NCBI GenBank assembly: GCA_003854985.1
Contig: RQOG01000072.1
Span: 1 to 64,000 of the forward strand
Source: Calditrichota bacterium
Lineage (GTDB): Bacteria > Calditrichota > Calditrichia > Calditrichales > Calditrichaceae
Direction: 5' to 3'
DNA: 64,000 nucleotides
The notes beneath the pieces were generated by a model. The model saw nothing but the letters and a program-made list of their open reading frames with translations. It had not been told where the DNA came from and did not search any database. Below, piece by piece: positions 14,800-23,629 of the stretch (its first letter is position 1; every line of letters starts with the position of its first letter). A program made the position numbers and the translations under genes.

Positions 14800-15573
14800 T
14801 TAACCGTCAGCCTTTTTGATTCTCTTATGGATTTCTTTTGTCAACTGTTTATACTCTTTCGATCCTCTGGCCGATGCGCTATACAGCATAATCGGTTTCT
14901 GCGCATGATAAGCCTCTATCAGTTTGCTGTTCACGCCGATTACGGTATCAAAAACCAGACTGCCGAATTTATCCTGCAGGATTTGGTATACTTCTTTCGC
15001 CACATTGGTGCGCCGGTCATAATGAGTGCCGAAAACGCCCAATATTTTTAGCTGATTATTCAGATGGCGCTGCGCTTTATCGATCAGCTTAAGCGTCAGT
15101 TCCAGACCGCTTAAAGCCAGGTATTGTGTTTGTACGGGAATCAAAACATAGTCCGCAATGGCTAATGCATTCATGGCTAAGTTGCCCATGTTGGGCGGAC
15201 TGTCAAAAATAACAAACCGGTAACCGGCAGGTATCTTTTTTTTATCCAGAAAAAATTCTGCTTCGGTTTCCTGCTGCATGTCATCATAAAACTCGCCGAG
15301 CGCCGGTTCGGAAGGCAGGCAATCCAGCTTATCTATGATTGAAGGATAAATATAAGACGTCAGATCGCTGCCGCCGTTTATTATAAAATCACATAATGTC
15401 TGATGATTATTTTTCACTTTCTCGAATCCCAGATGGATGGAAGCGCTGGCCGAAGGATCGAGATCGACTAACAGCGTTTTTTCGCCCATTTTAGCCAGCC
15501 AGGCTGCAATATTTACCGCGCTGGTTGTCTTGCCCACTCCGCCTTTGTTATTGATCATAACAATCAGCTTCAT
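14800..15573 (-). CDS. ParA-family ATPase, probable BMC-positioning (McdA-like) protein
   Basis: A 257-residue ParA/MinD-type ATPase. The deviant Walker A is NNKGGVGKTTSAVNIAAWLA at about residues 8-27, Walker A' LLVDLDPSASASIHLG, Walker B VIFDSPPNMGNLAMNA. Basic residues near the C-terminus (KQLTKEIHKRIKKADG) could give non-specific DNA binding, as in partition ATPases. Its start overlaps the stop of the shell-protein gene by 4 nt, so the two are translated together. ParA proteins called McdA space carboxysomes and some other BMCs over the nucleoid; their usual partner is McdB, of which no homologue is seen. There is no parB, and no plasmid gene nearby, so compartment positioning is the best inference. 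Confidence 0.85.
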   Translation of the reverse strand: MKLIVMINNKGGVGKTTSAVNIAAWLAKMGEKTLLVDLDPSASASIHLGFEKVKNNHQTLCDFIINGGSDLTSYIYPSIIDKLDCLPSEPALGEFYDDMQQETEAEFFLDKKKIPAGYRFVIFDSPPNMGNLAMNALAIADYVLIPVQTQYLALSGLELTLKLIDKAQRHLNNQLKILGVFGTHYDRRTNVAKEVYQILQDKFGSLVFDTVIGVNSKLIEAYHAQKPIMLYSASARGSKEYKQLTKEIHKRIKKADG

Positions 15574-16127
15574 TTTTTGCCGCCCTTAGAAATCAAAAAA
15601 TATCTCTGTTGGATTTTTTCCACGCGATTAAAATCCATTAACTTTTTAATTATAATACGCAGTTCCGCCTGCTCGCGGTTTAACAGCTCAGCCAACCGGG
15701 ATAAACTCAATCCGGCCGGATTGGCAGCCAAAGCATTCAGTAAATCTTCTTCAGAATTGGCTTTAACCGATTTTTGTCCGGCTTTATTTTTCTTTCTCTG
15801 TGGTTTGCCTGATGATTCCGGTTTTTTTTCAACAGGAGGTTGAGGTCTTTTGCGCTTAGTATGTTCAATGAAATCGCCAATATCGTCTTCCGGACGCGGT
15901 ATAACATGGGCGGATACCAGTTCCCCGATTTTTTCCGCAGTCATTTTACCGGCCTGAACCGCCGCCTGACAGGCGTCTAAAGGGCCTTCGACAATAACCG
16001 TAACCAGGCCGGAACCGACATGGCGGAACCGGATAAGCTGAACATTAGCCGCCTTGACCATGGCGTCCGCCGCTTCAATAGCGGCTACAAATCCGCGGGT
16101 TTCGATAAAACCGTAAGAGGTATCCAT
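15570..16127 (-). CDS. BMC-H shell protein fused to a basic linker and winged-helix-like domain
   Basis: A 185-residue protein from ATG at 16127 (an upstream TTG would add six residues that are not BMC-like). Residues 1-85 are a full BMC domain (YGFIETRGFVAAIEAADAMV, HVGSGLVTVIVEG, VSAHVIPRPEDD). Residues about 90-120 are a Lys/Arg/Pro-rich linker. Residues about 122-185 (SEEDLLNALAANPAGLSLSR, LAELLNREQAELRIIIKKLM, VEKIQQRYFLISKG) have the helix-helix-helix-wing pattern of winged-helix domains. It is the first gene of the operon and overlaps parA by 4 nt. The arrangement suggests that the tail recruits the ParA ATPase or DNA to the shell, replacing McdB. A structural tail without DNA binding is the alternative. 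Confidence 0.8.
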   Translation of the reverse strand: MDTSYGFIETRGFVAAIEAADAMVKAANVQLIRFRHVGSGLVTVIVEGPLDACQAAVQAGKMTAEKIGELVSAHVIPRPEDDIGDFIEHTKRKRPQPPVEKKPESSGKPQRKKNKAGQKSVKANSEEDLLNALAANPAGLSLSRLAELLNREQAELRIIIKKLMDFNRVEKIQQRYFLISKGGKK

Positions 16128-16207
16128 GAATGTTAAATTAAACAAATATATAAATCACAATCAAGAAATAAAATGGATATGTAAAAGGATTGAAAACAGG
16201 GTTATCT

Positions 16208-16554
16208 TAATTGTTTCACCAATTCAGTAATAGCATTTCTGAAATTAAAAGCATTGTCTGGTAAAAACCTGACATGTTTAATCGTTTGGTTTAGATCAGT
16301 TGCAGAACCAATCCGATTTATCCGGCATACTTCTTCCCGCCTTATTATTCTTTATCTTAACTTGTATAAACAGGTTATAAAAAATTTTTCCTTGACATTG
16401 TCCTGACGGTTGGTTATCCTTTATCCGTTAGAACACCTGACCAGATTTTCCAAAACGAGTCTGAAGTTTATCCGTTGACAATAAAAAAAGCCGTGACGGT
16501 GAAAATGGAGACAATTAATACCGTTGTAGTTATGTTTAAACCGAAAGCTCTTTA
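16208..16554. other. Intergenic region with two open-frame remnants
   Basis: Between the BMC operon and the next lipoprotein gene. On the minus strand, 16208-16345 is an open frame without a start codon, ending TDLNQTIKHVRFLPDNAFNF and a TAA. On the plus strand, about 16374-16554 is open without a start codon, including VGYPLSVRTPDQIFQNESEV and ending in VVVMFKPKAL and TAA. Both could be C-terminal remnants of deleted genes. I do not recognise either and see no riboswitch here. Confidence 0.35.
16392..16420 (+). promoter_or_regulatory. Possible sigma-70-type promoter
   Basis: A perfect TTGACA box at 16392-16397, 17 nt spacer, and TATCCT at 16415-16420, directed to the lipoprotein gene at 16569. 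The -10 box matches only four of six consensus positions, and the -35 lies in a possible gene remnant. Confidence 0.35.
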
Positions 16555-16568
16555 ACAGGACAAGCGTT

Positions 16569-17672
16569 ATGAAAAAACCAATCTTTCTTTTCTTTGTAAT
16601 TTTGCTCCAGTTTTTATTCCTATTCTCATGTAAAAAAAGCACAGAGCCTATCACAAATAATACAGGACCTGACACCACCAGCCATGAATATAATTGGAAA
16701 GTGGATACCTTGCAGGGATATCCAGATGCGATGCAAGTGCTAATCTCTGATATTTGGGGCACTGATGAAAATAATGTATGGGCAGTCGGCCATAGCGATG
16801 ATGTTGATTACCAGATTTGGCGATGGGATGGAGCAAATTGGATATCTTTTTTCCCGGAAATAACAGGACAAAGACATAGTCCATCGTTTAGTGCAATTTA
16901 TGGTTTCTCTGAAAACGATTTTTGGATTGTTGGCGCAGGATTATATTATAAGGATGACACAAGTAATGAATTGAACAGTATAGATTATATCCTTCGTTAT
17001 AATTCAGGCGAATGGAAACGTATTCGTGAAATCAATGCGCCTGCCTGTTATTCAATTTGGGGAACATCAAGCAATAATCTCTATATTGGCTGCGACAGTG
17101 GAATTGTAATTCATAAGGATCAAAATGTATGGACCAGACAGCAAACACCACATAAGTCTCAGATCATAAAGATTAGCGGTGTCAGTGAACAGGAAGTATA
17201 TGCAACAGGAGTCTTACTCTATTTTGTAACAGGAGTCTTAAATTATAAGTACTACCTGTATAAATACTATAATGAAAATTGGATGACCATCGATTCGATT
17301 GATACCTCCTTGCCTAAAGACCAATGGCCTTTTGGTCAGGTTATTTGGGGAATGGATAATGGATATTTATATTCTGCAGGAGGAAATGGCATTTATGTTT
17401 ACTCAAACAATATTTGGGTAAAATTATTAGGGGGACATCCTTTTGGCGCTGTTTACGGCAACTCTCCCAATAATATATTTGCTGCGGCGCTTTTCGGAGT
17501 TTTATATCATTATAATGGCAATACATGGAAAAAGGATGAATTCTTTGATAAATATTATTTTGATGCTATCGGTGATATTTGGTGTAACGAGAATTATGTG
17601 TTTTTGGCAGTAGAAAATTTATATATATCTTATATATTCAGAGGAGAGAAAAGAGTATTGGAAAGGCGGTGA
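16569..17672 (+). CDS. Lipoprotein with beta-propeller-like repeats
   Basis: A 367-residue lipoprotein: signal peptide MKKPIFLFFVILLQFLFLFS followed by lipobox Cys21 (SCKKSTEP). The mature part contains five or six repeats of a pattern like IWGTDENNVWAVG...I-x-R-W-D-G-x-x-W, each about 50 residues, e.g. SDIWGTDENNVWAVGHSDD, AIYGFSENDFWIVGAGLY and SIWGTSSNNLYIGCDSG. This is typical of secreted Kelch/propeller-like proteins of FCB bacteria. No enzymatic motif is seen. It ends in TGA, showing that UGA is an ordinary stop in this genome. Confidence 0.7.
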   Translation: MKKPIFLFFVILLQFLFLFSCKKSTEPITNNTGPDTTSHEYNWKVDTLQGYPDAMQVLISDIWGTDENNVWAVGHSDDVDYQIWRWDGANWISFFPEITGQRHSPSFSAIYGFSENDFWIVGAGLYYKDDTSNELNSIDYILRYNSGEWKRIREINAPACYSIWGTSSNNLYIGCDSGIVIHKDQNVWTRQQTPHKSQIIKISGVSEQEVYATGVLLYFVTGVLNYKYYLYKYYNENWMTIDSIDTSLPKDQWPFGQVIWGMDNGYLYSAGGNGIYVYSNNIWVKLLGGHPFGAVYGNSPNNIFAAALFGVLYHYNGNTWKKDEFFDKYYFDAIGDIWCNENYVFLAVENLYISYIFRGEKRVLERR

Positions 17673-17693
17673 TGCGCATGAATGCGTTAAAAA

Positions 17694-17727
17694 ATACCCG
17701 GAGAAGGTAACGGCCCGCTCCGGGTAT
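17694..17727 (-). terminator. Strong hairpin with T-tail in minus orientation
   Basis: A 10-bp perfect stem (ATACCCGGAG/CTCCGGGTAT) around a 14-nt loop. The T run (six T) follows it only on the minus strand; on the plus strand the following sequence is ATCCGATG. It lies downstream of a plus-strand gene, so it may end antisense transcription or be left from a lost gene. Confidence 0.5.
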
Positions 17728-17890
17728 ATCCGATGATCGTAATCAAAAAACAGAGTGGGAAAAAATACAATCATTTTTTAGAGATTAAAAAGAGATTTAA
17801 CAAAAATTTTCATACATTATAAAATAAAGCTGTTCATTAATACCCATTAAATAAAAGTCGATGTTTAAATTTAAAAAAGGAGCTTTTCAC

Positions 17891-19048
17891 ATGAAATTAA
17901 TAATTTCTTTTTTATTTTTTCTCTTAATCTTTTCATCAGGTCTTGCACAAAAGGCAAATATGGTATCCAGGCCATTGGCAAAGACTGTTAATTTAAATGA
18001 ATTGCCGGATAAATTAATCAATGGTTCAGAAATAATAACAGTTTCAAAATCTAATAAAGCTATCATAAGGGATAAATCAGGCAATTCACCTGGATTTCAG
18101 TTAATTGATATGAATACTAGACAGGCAATATCAGCAATAAATTTAGATAATCCAGATATTAAAAGTGTCAATTTCAGCAAAGATGGCCGCTTTTTAATAA
18201 TAAAGAAAGATACAAATAGTAAAGAATATATAGAAGTTTTTGATCTGGAAAATAATGAACTTTTAAGAATAGAAAATCCTGAATATGATATAGCCTATTT
18301 TGACCTATATGATTTTAATAAATATGTATACTGGGTTAAGCCTAAGACTGACAGATTTAAATTGTATCTAACAAACAAAACATCCGGTATTGAAAATGTA
18401 ATAAATGGAATGAAAGGTCAATGGGCTCCAAATGGCAGATATTTTTTAATTGATGCCTATGACAAAGAGGAATTAATCCTACGTGAAAAAATAGAATATA
18501 AAAAAATTAGTAAAGAAGAATATGAAAATGAAATAAAAAATGGTGGAACTATTTTAGAAAAAATACCCTGGGTTTATTGCATTTACTCTGAAGAAGGAAA
18601 ACAGCTATTTAAATTTGATCAATTTGACGACTATTTGGATTGGATAAAATGGTCATTTGATTCAAAAAAAATTGTTGCACGAAAACGCGGTGATACCGGA
18701 TTTCATATAATATTCCTTGATATCATTTCTGATGAATTAAAAATATTGAATACGATCTACTTTGAGGGCGCTATGCCTGACAAAAATGCCACTTATGTTT
18801 GTATAAATCCAAAGTGGTCTAATGATAGTGAAAAACTTTTATTCAAACTGAATGCTGAAAGAGATGAGAATATAGTTGATCAGGATTTATGGATATTGAA
18901 TTTGAGTGATAATACATATTATAAAATAATTGATTTAAATAATGCTAATATTAAAAGATTCACCTGGTCGGGTTTGGATCATGTTATAGTTACTTATTCA
19001 GAATATGGGAATTCAAATGAGATAACTCTCAAATTAGAATTACAATAA
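17891..19048 (+). CDS. Secreted WD40/TolB-like propeller protein
   Basis: The start is ATG 17891, preceded by AAAAGGAG at about 10 nt, giving a signal peptide MKLIISFLFFLLIFSSGLAQ; the frame is open 30 nt further upstream. The protein (385 residues) has repeated strands such as SVNFSKDGRFLIIKKD, KWSFDSKKIVARKRGD and NPKWSNDSEKLLFKL, the W-S-x-D-S-K/G-K pattern of PD40/TolB propeller blades. No catalytic motif is evident. The following gene is similar in design, 25 nt downstream. Confidence 0.65.
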   Translation: MKLIISFLFFLLIFSSGLAQKANMVSRPLAKTVNLNELPDKLINGSEIITVSKSNKAIIRDKSGNSPGFQLIDMNTRQAISAINLDNPDIKSVNFSKDGRFLIIKKDTNSKEYIEVFDLENNELLRIENPEYDIAYFDLYDFNKYVYWVKPKTDRFKLYLTNKTSGIENVINGMKGQWAPNGRYFLIDAYDKEELILREKIEYKKISKEEYENEIKNGGTILEKIPWVYCIYSEEGKQLFKFDQFDDYLDWIKWSFDSKKIVARKRGDTGFHIIFLDIISDELKILNTIYFEGAMPDKNATYVCINPKWSNDSEKLLFKLNAERDENIVDQDLWILNLSDNTYYKIIDLNNANIKRFTWSGLDHVIVTYSEYGNSNEITLKLELQ

Positions 19049-19073
19049 TACTGAAACATGCGAGGATAATGAA

Positions 19074-20354
19074 ATGAAAATATTACTTCAGATAAAATTT
19101 TTATATCACCTATTGTTGGTTTTGTTTTTTATACTGCCATTATCTTTAAATGCCCAGGTAAATCAATTATCTGTTTAAAATGGTAATAAAGAAGTGATGA
19201 ATTTTCAAAATAATGGTGATATAATAGACGCCTTCCGGGCTGGTGAACAAACTGTAATACATTCAAAAGATGATCCTGAAAATCATTACGAACAGACTAT
19301 AAAAATATTGGATTCCAAAGGTAAACAAGTATTCTCACGAAATTATAAGGGAATCACTAACCTGTCTGTATCTGACGATGGCAATAGAATTCTTATACCT
19401 CATAATAGGGCTAGTCAGGAAAACAGACCTTTTTATGAGGTTATTTATGATTCAGACATTATAGATTCAACCGGTAATACAATTTCAGTGATTAAACAAT
19501 ACTCTACACCATATTTAAAAATGTCTGAAAACGGGAAATACGCTATAACTACTGAGGTAGGTGGCGCAGAGGATGAAGGACACTTTCAATTGTTTAATAT
19601 AAATAATAATAAAGAGTTGACTATAGGAATAGATATTGAATATCAGTTTTTTTTAGCAGATTTTTTAGGAGATGATGAAATAGTAATTATTTTACAACCT
19701 TTCCCGAAAATCATTAGAGATACTGAAACAAACAAAATCATTGACCAAATTCAAAATGCTGCAATCCTTTACATATACAACATACCAAATAATAAGATTG
19801 TTATTAAAAAAGAACTCACATCAAACAGAGGCAATGTTGTCTGGTTTTCTTTTTATAATGGCTTACTTAAAACATCTGAAAATGGCAATTATATTGCTCT
19901 GGCGGCAAATGATTTACCTGTAAAACAAAAAAATGCCTCTAATCCTTATTGTCTGATTGTAATGGAGAAAAATGGTGATATTATTTCACAGGTATTTTAT
20001 GAAAAGGAAGGTAACGATTCAGAGGGAATATTATCCTGTAATTTTGTTCAAGATATTTATTTATTGCTTGAAAAATATGGATTAAAGGAAAGTGAAATAT
20101 ATCTGTATGAAATGTCCGATTTTAGTTTAAAATGGATACAAAAAATTGGTTCAAGGAAACAGATAAAAATACAGAGTGCGAATATATTTGATAATAAACT
20201 AGGCATTAGCTCTTTAAATCAAGTTATGGAACTTTCTATAGATAATGGAGACATTTTTTATTTAATGCCAGAAGTAAAAAAAATAAAACAAAAAAATACA
20301 TCAAAAATATTGATTATAAATAAAAATAATTCTGTTCAATATTTTGAAAATTAA
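19074..20354 (+). pseudogene. Secreted propeller-like protein, signal peptide cut off by in-frame TAA
   Basis: ATG at 19074 begins a signal peptide (MKILLQIKFLYHLLLVLFFI...LNAQ) and after 34 codons meets TAA at 19176-19178. The same frame is then open for 392 codons to 20354 (first Met at 19194), encoding WD40-like strands such as LKMSENGKYAITTEVG, LKTSENGNYIALAAND. Without the stop, signal peptide and mature domain would join perfectly, in the same way as the neighbour upstream. Translation from 19194 would give a cytoplasmic protein, which is unlikely to be functional. A short extra open frame, ending in PMYDRELLNAQDNWV, follows at 20344-20439. Confidence 0.6.
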
Positions 20355-20447
20355 AGTGGATGCCAAAGCAGTAAATACAACGTATGTTTACCCAATGTAT
20401 GATAGAGAACTATTAAATGCCCAAGATAATTGGGTATAATCTACTGA

Positions 20448-21233
20448 TTATTCAGCCGGTTTTATATACTTACTTTCAGGCGGCCCCAAATAACTCTGTT
20501 TTAACCCGCCGGCATTGATGACAAATTTCTGAAAAACAACGCCGGGATCCACCATCCAGATTTTCAATGTATGCTGCCCCGGATTACTAATTTTGTGAGC
20601 GGTTTCCTTAATTTTAATATGATCGGTTACCGATACATTCCACCATTGCGGATATTCCCAGTCCGGTTGAGTTTCGCCTTCGTGCATATTGACGATCTGC
20701 GGCTCTTCATCATCAATGGCAATGGCATATTTCAGACCTTCATTCTTTTTATAATTCAGGGTTGGAGACAGATAAGCGCCCACTTTTACTCGGCCTGTAT
20801 CAAATAGGGTAAATGTATATTCCAGCGACGGCGCATTTTCACCGGGCGCTTGTCTTTCGGCGTTGGCGGGTTCCATAGTCACCGCCGACCCCGTGCGCCC
20901 CATATTGGGTAAGGTTATCCATTGTATTCCATTGTTATCAATGGCGCGATCAAAGCGGGCGGCTTCAATCGATACAACGCCGTTATTTTCTATGAAACCG
21001 GCGCAGGAAGGCAAATCAGGCCGGATTGACACTTCAAGGGTATAATCTCTGCCCGCGCCGGAAATGATGAATGTTCCCGCGGCCTGGTTTTTAGGCGCTT
21101 TTTGCCAGTCGACGCTGACATAAATCTTTTCTTCGTACTGAATAGCGCCTTGGGTAGATGATAGTTTAATCCAGTCATCTTTAACTTTAATAGAGTAATT
21201 GAGCGTTTCGCTTCCCGTATTAAAAATTTCCAC
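20448..21233 (-). CDS. GH115 hydrolase, C-terminal part behind in-frame TGA
   Basis: 261 residues from the first Met. The frame is the same as that of 21273-23339, and the 13 codons between the TGA and this Met read LPQFDPVNDQRYY, which continues the family sequence. It contains the beta-sandwich regions common at the end of GH115 proteins: SIEAARFDRAIDNNGIQWIT, FTLFDTGRVKVGAYLSPTLN, YAIAIDDEEPQIVNMH and HTLKIWMVDPGVVFQKFVIN. Joined to the N-terminal piece, the length (about 963 residues) is typical of the family. It is unlikely to be expressed separately since it lacks a signal peptide. Confidence 0.7.
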   Translation of the reverse strand: MEIFNTGSETLNYSIKVKDDWIKLSSTQGAIQYEEKIYVSVDWQKAPKNQAAGTFIISGAGRDYTLEVSIRPDLPSCAGFIENNGVVSIEAARFDRAIDNNGIQWITLPNMGRTGSAVTMEPANAERQAPGENAPSLEYTFTLFDTGRVKVGAYLSPTLNYKKNEGLKYAIAIDDEEPQIVNMHEGETQPDWEYPQWWNVSVTDHIKIKETAHKISNPGQHTLKIWMVDPGVVFQKFVINAGGLKQSYLGPPESKYIKPAE

Positions 21234-21272
21234 ATAATACCGCTGGTCATTAACCGGGTCGAATTGCGGCAG

Positions 21273-23339
21273 TCAGCGGTTAAAGAAATTCTGGTTATTT
21301 TCAATGACATAACCTAGACCTGCTGGAGTAGGCGTATGCACCCAGGACACCGCCGGCATCTTGTTTACCGGCGGATTATTCCAATAAGTATAGCCAATAT
21401 GCGTCTGCGACATCATGTGATTCCATTTGCCTCCCGCTAATTCCTCATGGTAATAACGCGTCAGTTCCGCGTCATTTATAAACAGCTCTTTTACTTTTTC
21501 CGCATAATAATTGGCTGAGGCTCTGCCCTGTATGCCATAAAAATTGTTTTTGCCTGCCGCGACGTACATTTCATTTATATTACTGCAAATTTCAACCGGG
21601 AAGTGTACCAGTTGATAAAAAGCCGCCCGATGGCTTTCCGGCAGAGCATCATATATTTTCTTTGATTTTTCGGCCAACTTTTTATAATCGTCAACAATGG
21701 TGTCGGCTTCCCTGTAGTTTATAAGACTGTAGGTATCCGGTTTAAGCATTTCCGGGGTACGCCGGGCATTGTATTTGGTGTATAACGAAAGAATCTCCGC
21801 TATCTCTTTCGCGTGATCATTGCCAAACTGCTGTTCTGCCCAATCAATATAATACTGCGGCAGATCACCGGCCTTAATAGCTTCCGGATTCCAGGCAAAA
21901 TCAAGAAAAAAACTGATCGGTAGTTCCATAGGCTTGATGTCGCCTACATTGACCAGCCAGATTTGTTTCACTCCCCACTGATAGGCGAGATTCATCTGTT
22001 CCCAGACTCTCTCGATCTGCGTAACATTCAGCCAGCGGTAACTGACCGGCCCGCCGACGAAATCGAAATGATAATAAATGCCGAAACCGCCCTTACGTTT
22101 CAAATCTTCTTTTTTGGGCAGAATCCGGATATTACCCCAATTATCGTCGCATAGTAGAACTGTGATATCATCCGGAACGCGCATGCCTTTATCATAGTAA
22201 TCCTGGACTTCTTTATAGATAGCCCATACCTGGGGCGTTTCTTCCGCAGGTTTTCCGGTAACATCGGCAATAATCTTACGCTGATCGGCAATGATTGTTT
22301 TCAGCAGATCGACGGCCGTATTTTCCGACATGGCTTCGTCTCCGTCGCCGCGCATGCCCACGGTTACCACGCTTTCATAATTGCCCATGCGTTCCATTCC
22401 CCCGCGCCAGAATTTTTGCAGAGTCTCTTTATTGGTTTCGTAATTCCATTCCCCGTCGCGCTCCCTGTTCCATTCTGCATGAGAACGCATCAACGGTTCA
22501 TGGTGACTGGTGGCCATAACCACGCCCAATTCATCGGCCAGGCGGGCGTTTTCCGGATCATCAGCCCAAAATGCGCTGGGAGGCCACATGGCCGGCCAAA
22601 GATAATTGCCTTTATTACGCAGAATCAATTCAAATACTTTTTCATAAAACTTGTGATTGAAACCGCCGAAGGTTTCTTTAGCCCAGTTGGTTAGCGCCGG
22701 CGCTTCATCATTAATAAGAATACCGCGATATTTAACCTTTGGCTCTCCCGGCGAATAAAAACCCGGCTTGACATAAATTGTCTTTCGCTGTTTGGCGGGC
22801 ACATCCGCCCACCAGTGCCAGGGCGATACGCCAATCTGAGCGGATAAATCATACATCCCGTAAATAGTTCCCCGTTTATTGGCGCCAAAAATCACCAGCG
22901 CCTGGCTGATACCCGGTAGAGGCTCATCAACTGTTTGCAGGGCATAGGTATCCCAGCGATTAATAATTTTATCCGCATCAATTTTCTGTTCCTTAATCAA
23001 CTGATCAATAACAGGACTTTTCCCGATGGTGCCGATAATAACCAGCGCATTTTCCTTTGGAATTTTATCCATGATGAGTTCAGGCATTGTTCCGGACACG
23101 CGGTTGATATCCGTTTGCAGGTGCGCCGCGACTTTCAGCACACCCGGATAATCCTGCGAACTTAGAAACAGAGTGGCAGACTTCCCCTTATCGAGCAAAG
23201 GGAAATAACCGGGTCCGTCTTCAGAAGAAATATAAGATTCCGAAGCCGATACAATGGATATGCTAAAAGTAAATAACGCCAGAAAAATTATAATGACATA
23301 AATGATGCCTTTTCTATAAAGAGGAAATGGATTACCCAT
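21273..23339 (-). CDS. GH115 family glycoside hydrolase (alpha-glucuronidase type), N-terminal part
   Basis: 688 residues with an N-terminal membrane/signal segment (GIIYVIIIFLALFTFSISIV). GH115 signatures are clear: ALVIFGANKRGTIYGMYDLS, IGVSPWHWWADVP, VKYRGILINDEAPALTNWA, RNKGNYLWPAMWPPSAFWAD, MRGDGDEAMS, LLCDDNWGNIR and GIYYHFDFVGGP. GH115 enzymes remove 4-O-methyl-glucuronic acid side groups from xylan. The frame is stopped by TGA at 21273-21275; the downstream sequence continues in frame as LPQFDP, so a TGG to TGA change is a simple explanation. Shortened protein would lack the C-terminal beta-sandwich domains. Confidence 0.85.
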   Translation of the reverse strand: MGNPFPLYRKGIIYVIIIFLALFTFSISIVSASESYISSEDGPGYFPLLDKGKSATLFLSSQDYPGVLKVAAHLQTDINRVSGTMPELIMDKIPKENALVIIGTIGKSPVIDQLIKEQKIDADKIINRWDTYALQTVDEPLPGISQALVIFGANKRGTIYGMYDLSAQIGVSPWHWWADVPAKQRKTIYVKPGFYSPGEPKVKYRGILINDEAPALTNWAKETFGGFNHKFYEKVFELILRNKGNYLWPAMWPPSAFWADDPENARLADELGVVMATSHHEPLMRSHAEWNRERDGEWNYETNKETLQKFWRGGMERMGNYESVVTVGMRGDGDEAMSENTAVDLLKTIIADQRKIIADVTGKPAEETPQVWAIYKEVQDYYDKGMRVPDDITVLLCDDNWGNIRILPKKEDLKRKGGFGIYYHFDFVGGPVSYRWLNVTQIERVWEQMNLAYQWGVKQIWLVNVGDIKPMELPISFFLDFAWNPEAIKAGDLPQYYIDWAEQQFGNDHAKEIAEILSLYTKYNARRTPEMLKPDTYSLINYREADTIVDDYKKLAEKSKKIYDALPESHRAAFYQLVHFPVEICSNINEMYVAAGKNNFYGIQGRASANYYAEKVKELFINDAELTRYYHEELAGGKWNHMMSQTHIGYTYWNNPPVNKMPAVSWVHTPTPAGLGYVIENNQNFFNR

Positions 23340-23629
23340 ATTTTTACCTCCCCGGTAAAGTAATTACACGAATCACAATAAAAGACTGGTAAAAAGATAT
23401 GAATAACAACGATTCCGAACAACTCCAATTACTGTGAATTACCAAATCTTTTAATCGCCATCAGTAAATGTAACAAACAGGGTAAAGGAAAATCACCTCA
23501 TAAGTTATAAGCGTTATAATAATTTGGCGCAGGAACTATCAAGAATTAATTCCAGATAATTGACGCTTTATATCATCGGTATAATAATAGCTTGGGTAAA
23601 AAGTGATCCTTTTTTTTAAATTTTCCCCG
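23340..23629. other. Intergenic, no feature seen
   Basis: AT-rich sequence between two minus-strand genes: the promoter/leader region of the GH115 gene's neighbour lies here. I see no convincing hairpin, repeat or small gene. Confidence 0.4.

Noticed and set aside
14800-15573. ParA as part of a plasmid or chromosome partition locus
   Set aside because: No parB or parS-like repeats are seen, and it is coupled with a BMC shell gene inside a BMC operon.
16128-16568. Cobalamin riboswitch upstream of the BMC operon
   Set aside because: Expected because of pduS, but no B12-box-like conserved string is seen.
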